In this document: one piece after another, positions 42,508-43,953 of the stretch
Layout: every line of letters starts with the position of its first letter
How positions within the stretch are numbered: the stretch's first letter is position 1
The notes under the pieces: model-generated
Told to the model about the DNA's origin: nothing
Seen by the model: the letters and a program-made list of their open reading frames with translations, nothing else
Database searches by the model: none
Made by a program: the position numbers and the translations under genes
Assembly: GCA_905234495.1 (NCBI GenBank)
Contig: CAJOHE010000016.1
Span: 1 to 43,953, forward strand
Direction: 5' to 3'
Length of the DNA stretch: 43,953 bases
DNA from: an uncultured Eubacterium sp.
GTDB lineage: Bacteria; Bacillota; Clostridia; Oscillospirales; Acutalibacteraceae

Positions 42508-43772
42508 TTAGATTTTACAACGCAAGAATTCTCACAATGAAGGATATGAACGTCACCGAAGGCGAGGTCTGGGTTGACGGGGCTGACATCTGCTACGTCG
42601 GCGCTGCGAGAAACGACGCAAAGGATTTTACCTTTGAGCGCGAGATTGACGCGCAGGGCAATCTCATTATGCCATCGTTTAAAAACGCGCACACCCATTC
42701 GGCGATGACCTTTGCGCGCACATACTGCGACGACCTTCCCCTTCAGGACTGGCTATACAACAAGATTTTCCCGCTCGAGGCGCTTCTCACGGGCGACGAC
42801 GTTTACAAGCTTTCGCAGCTTGCGTTTCTCGAATATCTGACGAGCGGTATTTCCGCCTGCTTTGATATGTACTACTTCCCCGAGAGTATGGCAAAGGCGA
42901 GCGTTGACTTCGGTTTCAGGACGGTTATGTGCGGCGCGGTGAACGATTTCAAAGAGTCGGCAGAGCTACTTGAGGAATACTACAACAAATATAATTCCTA
43001 CGATGAGCTTATTTCCTACAAGCTCGGCTTCCACGCCGAGTACACCACGTCAAAGGGACTGATGAAGAGCATCGCAAAGCTTGCCGAAAAGTATGAGGCG
43101 CCCGTGTTTATGCACTCAAGCGAGACGATGCAGGAAACCGCAAACTGCATCAATTCATACGAGAAAACGCCGACAAGGCTCTTTGAAAAGCTCGGTCTTT
43201 TCAACTACGGCGGCGGCGCGTTTCACAGCGTCTGGGTGAATGACGACGACCTTGAAATATACAAAAAACACGGCGTGTGGGCTGTTATCAACAGCGGCTC
43301 AAACTGCAAGCTTGCATCGGGCGTTGCACCCGTTCAGGATATGCTTGACAAGGGCGTGAACCTCGCAATCGGCACCGACGGACCGAGCTCAAACAACGCG
43401 CTTGATATGTTCCGCGAAATGCACCTGACCAGCGCTTTGCAGAAGATTAAAACGAAGGACGCTTCCGCGTGCAATCCGAACAAAATTCTCGAGGCGGCGA
43501 CTGTAGGCTCGGCAAGGTGTATGGGGCTTGATTGCTGCGACGTGCTTGAGGCGGGCAAGAAGGCGGACATCATTATGATTGACCTCAAACGCCCGAATAT
43601 GCAGCCGATTCACGACATCACCAAGAACCTCGTTTACAGCGGTTCAAAAGAGAATGTTAAGCTGACGATGATAAACGGAAGAATCCTCTACGAGAACGGC
43701 GACTTCATCGGCATCGACACCGAAAAGATTTATGCGCAGTGCGATGAGGTAGTTAAGAGGATAACGGAATAA
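42504..43772 (+). CDS. Amidohydrolase, MTA/SAH deaminase-like
   Basis: A 422-residue amidohydrolase of the MtaD/TrzN-SsnA group. Metal ligands are the HxH in NAHTHSAM, His in LGFHAEYT, His in FMHSSETMQ and Asp in [10 protein letters not shown]. Members deaminate 5'-methylthioadenosine or S-adenosylhomocysteine; others act on guanine or chlorohydrolytic substrates. The 4-bp overlap with mtnA and the 6-oxopurine-type phosphorylase upstream favour MTA deamination to methylthioinosine. GGAGG is placed seven bases before the ATG. Confidence 0.85.
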   Translation: MIRFYNARILTMKDMNVTEGEVWVDGADICYVGAARNDAKDFTFEREIDAQGNLIMPSFKNAHTHSAMTFARTYCDDLPLQDWLYNKIFPLEALLTGDDVYKLSQLAFLEYLTSGISACFDMYYFPESMAKASVDFGFRTVMCGAVNDFKESAELLEEYYNKYNSYDELISYKLGFHAEYTTSKGLMKSIAKLAEKYEAPVFMHSSETMQETANCINSYEKTPTRLFEKLGLFNYGGGAFHSVWVNDDDLEIYKKHGVWAVINSGSNCKLASGVAPVQDMLDKGVNLAIGTDGPSSNNALDMFREMHLTSALQKIKTKDASACNPNKILEAATVGSARCMGLDCCDVLEAGKKADIIMIDLKRPNMQPIHDITKNLVYSGSKENVKLTMINGRILYENGDFIGIDTEKIYAQCDEVVKRITE

Positions 43773-43776
43773 AAAA

Positions 43777-43796
43777 GGGCGATTCGTGAATCGCCC
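43777..43796 (+). terminator. Perfect palindrome after the salvage operon
   Basis: GGGCGATTC and GAATCGCCC pair perfectly around GT directly after the last stop codon. There is no T-run behind it (CTACGG follows), so it may be part of an interspersed repeat rather than a simple terminator. Confidence 0.55.
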
Positions 43797-43953
43797 CTAC
43801 GGTATACTTACATAAATATAAAGAAAAGCTCGGCTTTAGGGCGTTGAACATAGTGATTTGACAGCCTCAAAAAACATCTTTTTGCGTAATACTGCGTTAA
43901 AAATGCTCGGAAGACATAAAGTATTCCTGCGCTTTTTGCCTTGTCTTACACAA
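43797..43953. repeat. Noncoding, repeat-like DNA at the window end
   Basis: No convincing gene is seen. On the minus strand short frames such as QKAQEYFMSSEHF and TQYYAKRCFLRLSNHYVQRP appear, in different frames and with stops between. The sequence gives the impression of an interspersed repeat that yields spurious frames, but only a genome-wide search could show repetition. The segment is cut by the window end. Confidence 0.35.

Overview
The window looks like a chromosomal stretch of a low-to-mid GC Gram-positive anaerobe of class Clostridia, probably Oscillospirales/Ruminococcaceae-like. This is inferred from gene content (EcfA1-EcfA2-EcfT next to truA, a ClpE-type Clp ATPase, a SigH-like sigma factor, DUF5711 and DUF6512 families, short ArgC), strong GGAGG-type ribosome sites, tRNA genes that encode CCA, and consensus TTGACA-17-TATAAT promoters. 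No species can be named from the sequence alone.

Layout. 1-181: 3' end of a serine recombinase. 287-764: five tRNA genes on the minus strand (read Gly, Arg, His, Gln, Lys) with a consensus promoter. 822-13389: a long, tightly coupled minus-strand housekeeping operon read ruvC-ruvA-ruvB-glmM-methyltransferase-ecfA1-ecfA2-ecfT-truA-DUF5711-cvpA-pgsA-clpE. 13507-18445: minus-strand branched-chain amino acid operon ilvB-ilvN-leuC-leuD followed by a small unknown gene and a flavodoxin-like reductase. 18545-20273: divergent plus-strand ychF and a SigH-like factor. 20326-20733: tRNA-Ser(TGA) and tRNA-Ser(GCT), followed by an odd 160-bp segment that ends in a second copy of the tRNA-Ser 3' end. 20763-23399: DUF6512 membrane protein, a PHP phosphoesterase and a membrane-embedded M28 peptidase. 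23544-23729: tRNA-Asp and tRNA-Thr(GGT).

23685-26689 is a small integrated element in tRNA-Thr. It is bounded by a perfect 46-bp direct repeat of the tRNA 3' half and holds one intact and one frameshifted tyrosine recombinase, both reading outward, around about 600 bp of hairpin-rich noncoding DNA. The original tRNA-Thr terminator now lies beyond the right repeat. 26722-27952 is a three-gene phage-type lysis cassette (XhlA-like, holin, C39-type lysin) without other phage genes.

28149-38616 is an arginine/carbamoyl-phosphate operon argC-argJ-argB-argD-argF-carA-carB. Its last gene is a 1343-residue single frame in which carbamoyl-phosphate synthase large subunit is fused to a complete diaminopimelate epimerase-like domain, and that domain lacks one of the two catalytic cysteines. 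This is the most unusual protein seen here.

38671-43772: a divergent pair of units. On the minus strand is a BMP/PnrA-like lipoprotein whose binding fold is interrupted by three InlB-like repeats. On the plus strand is an operon of a purine nucleoside phosphorylase, MtnA and an MTA/SAH deaminase-type amidohydrolase, which together could salvage 5'-methylthioadenosine through methylthioinosine. The window ends in repeat-like noncoding DNA.
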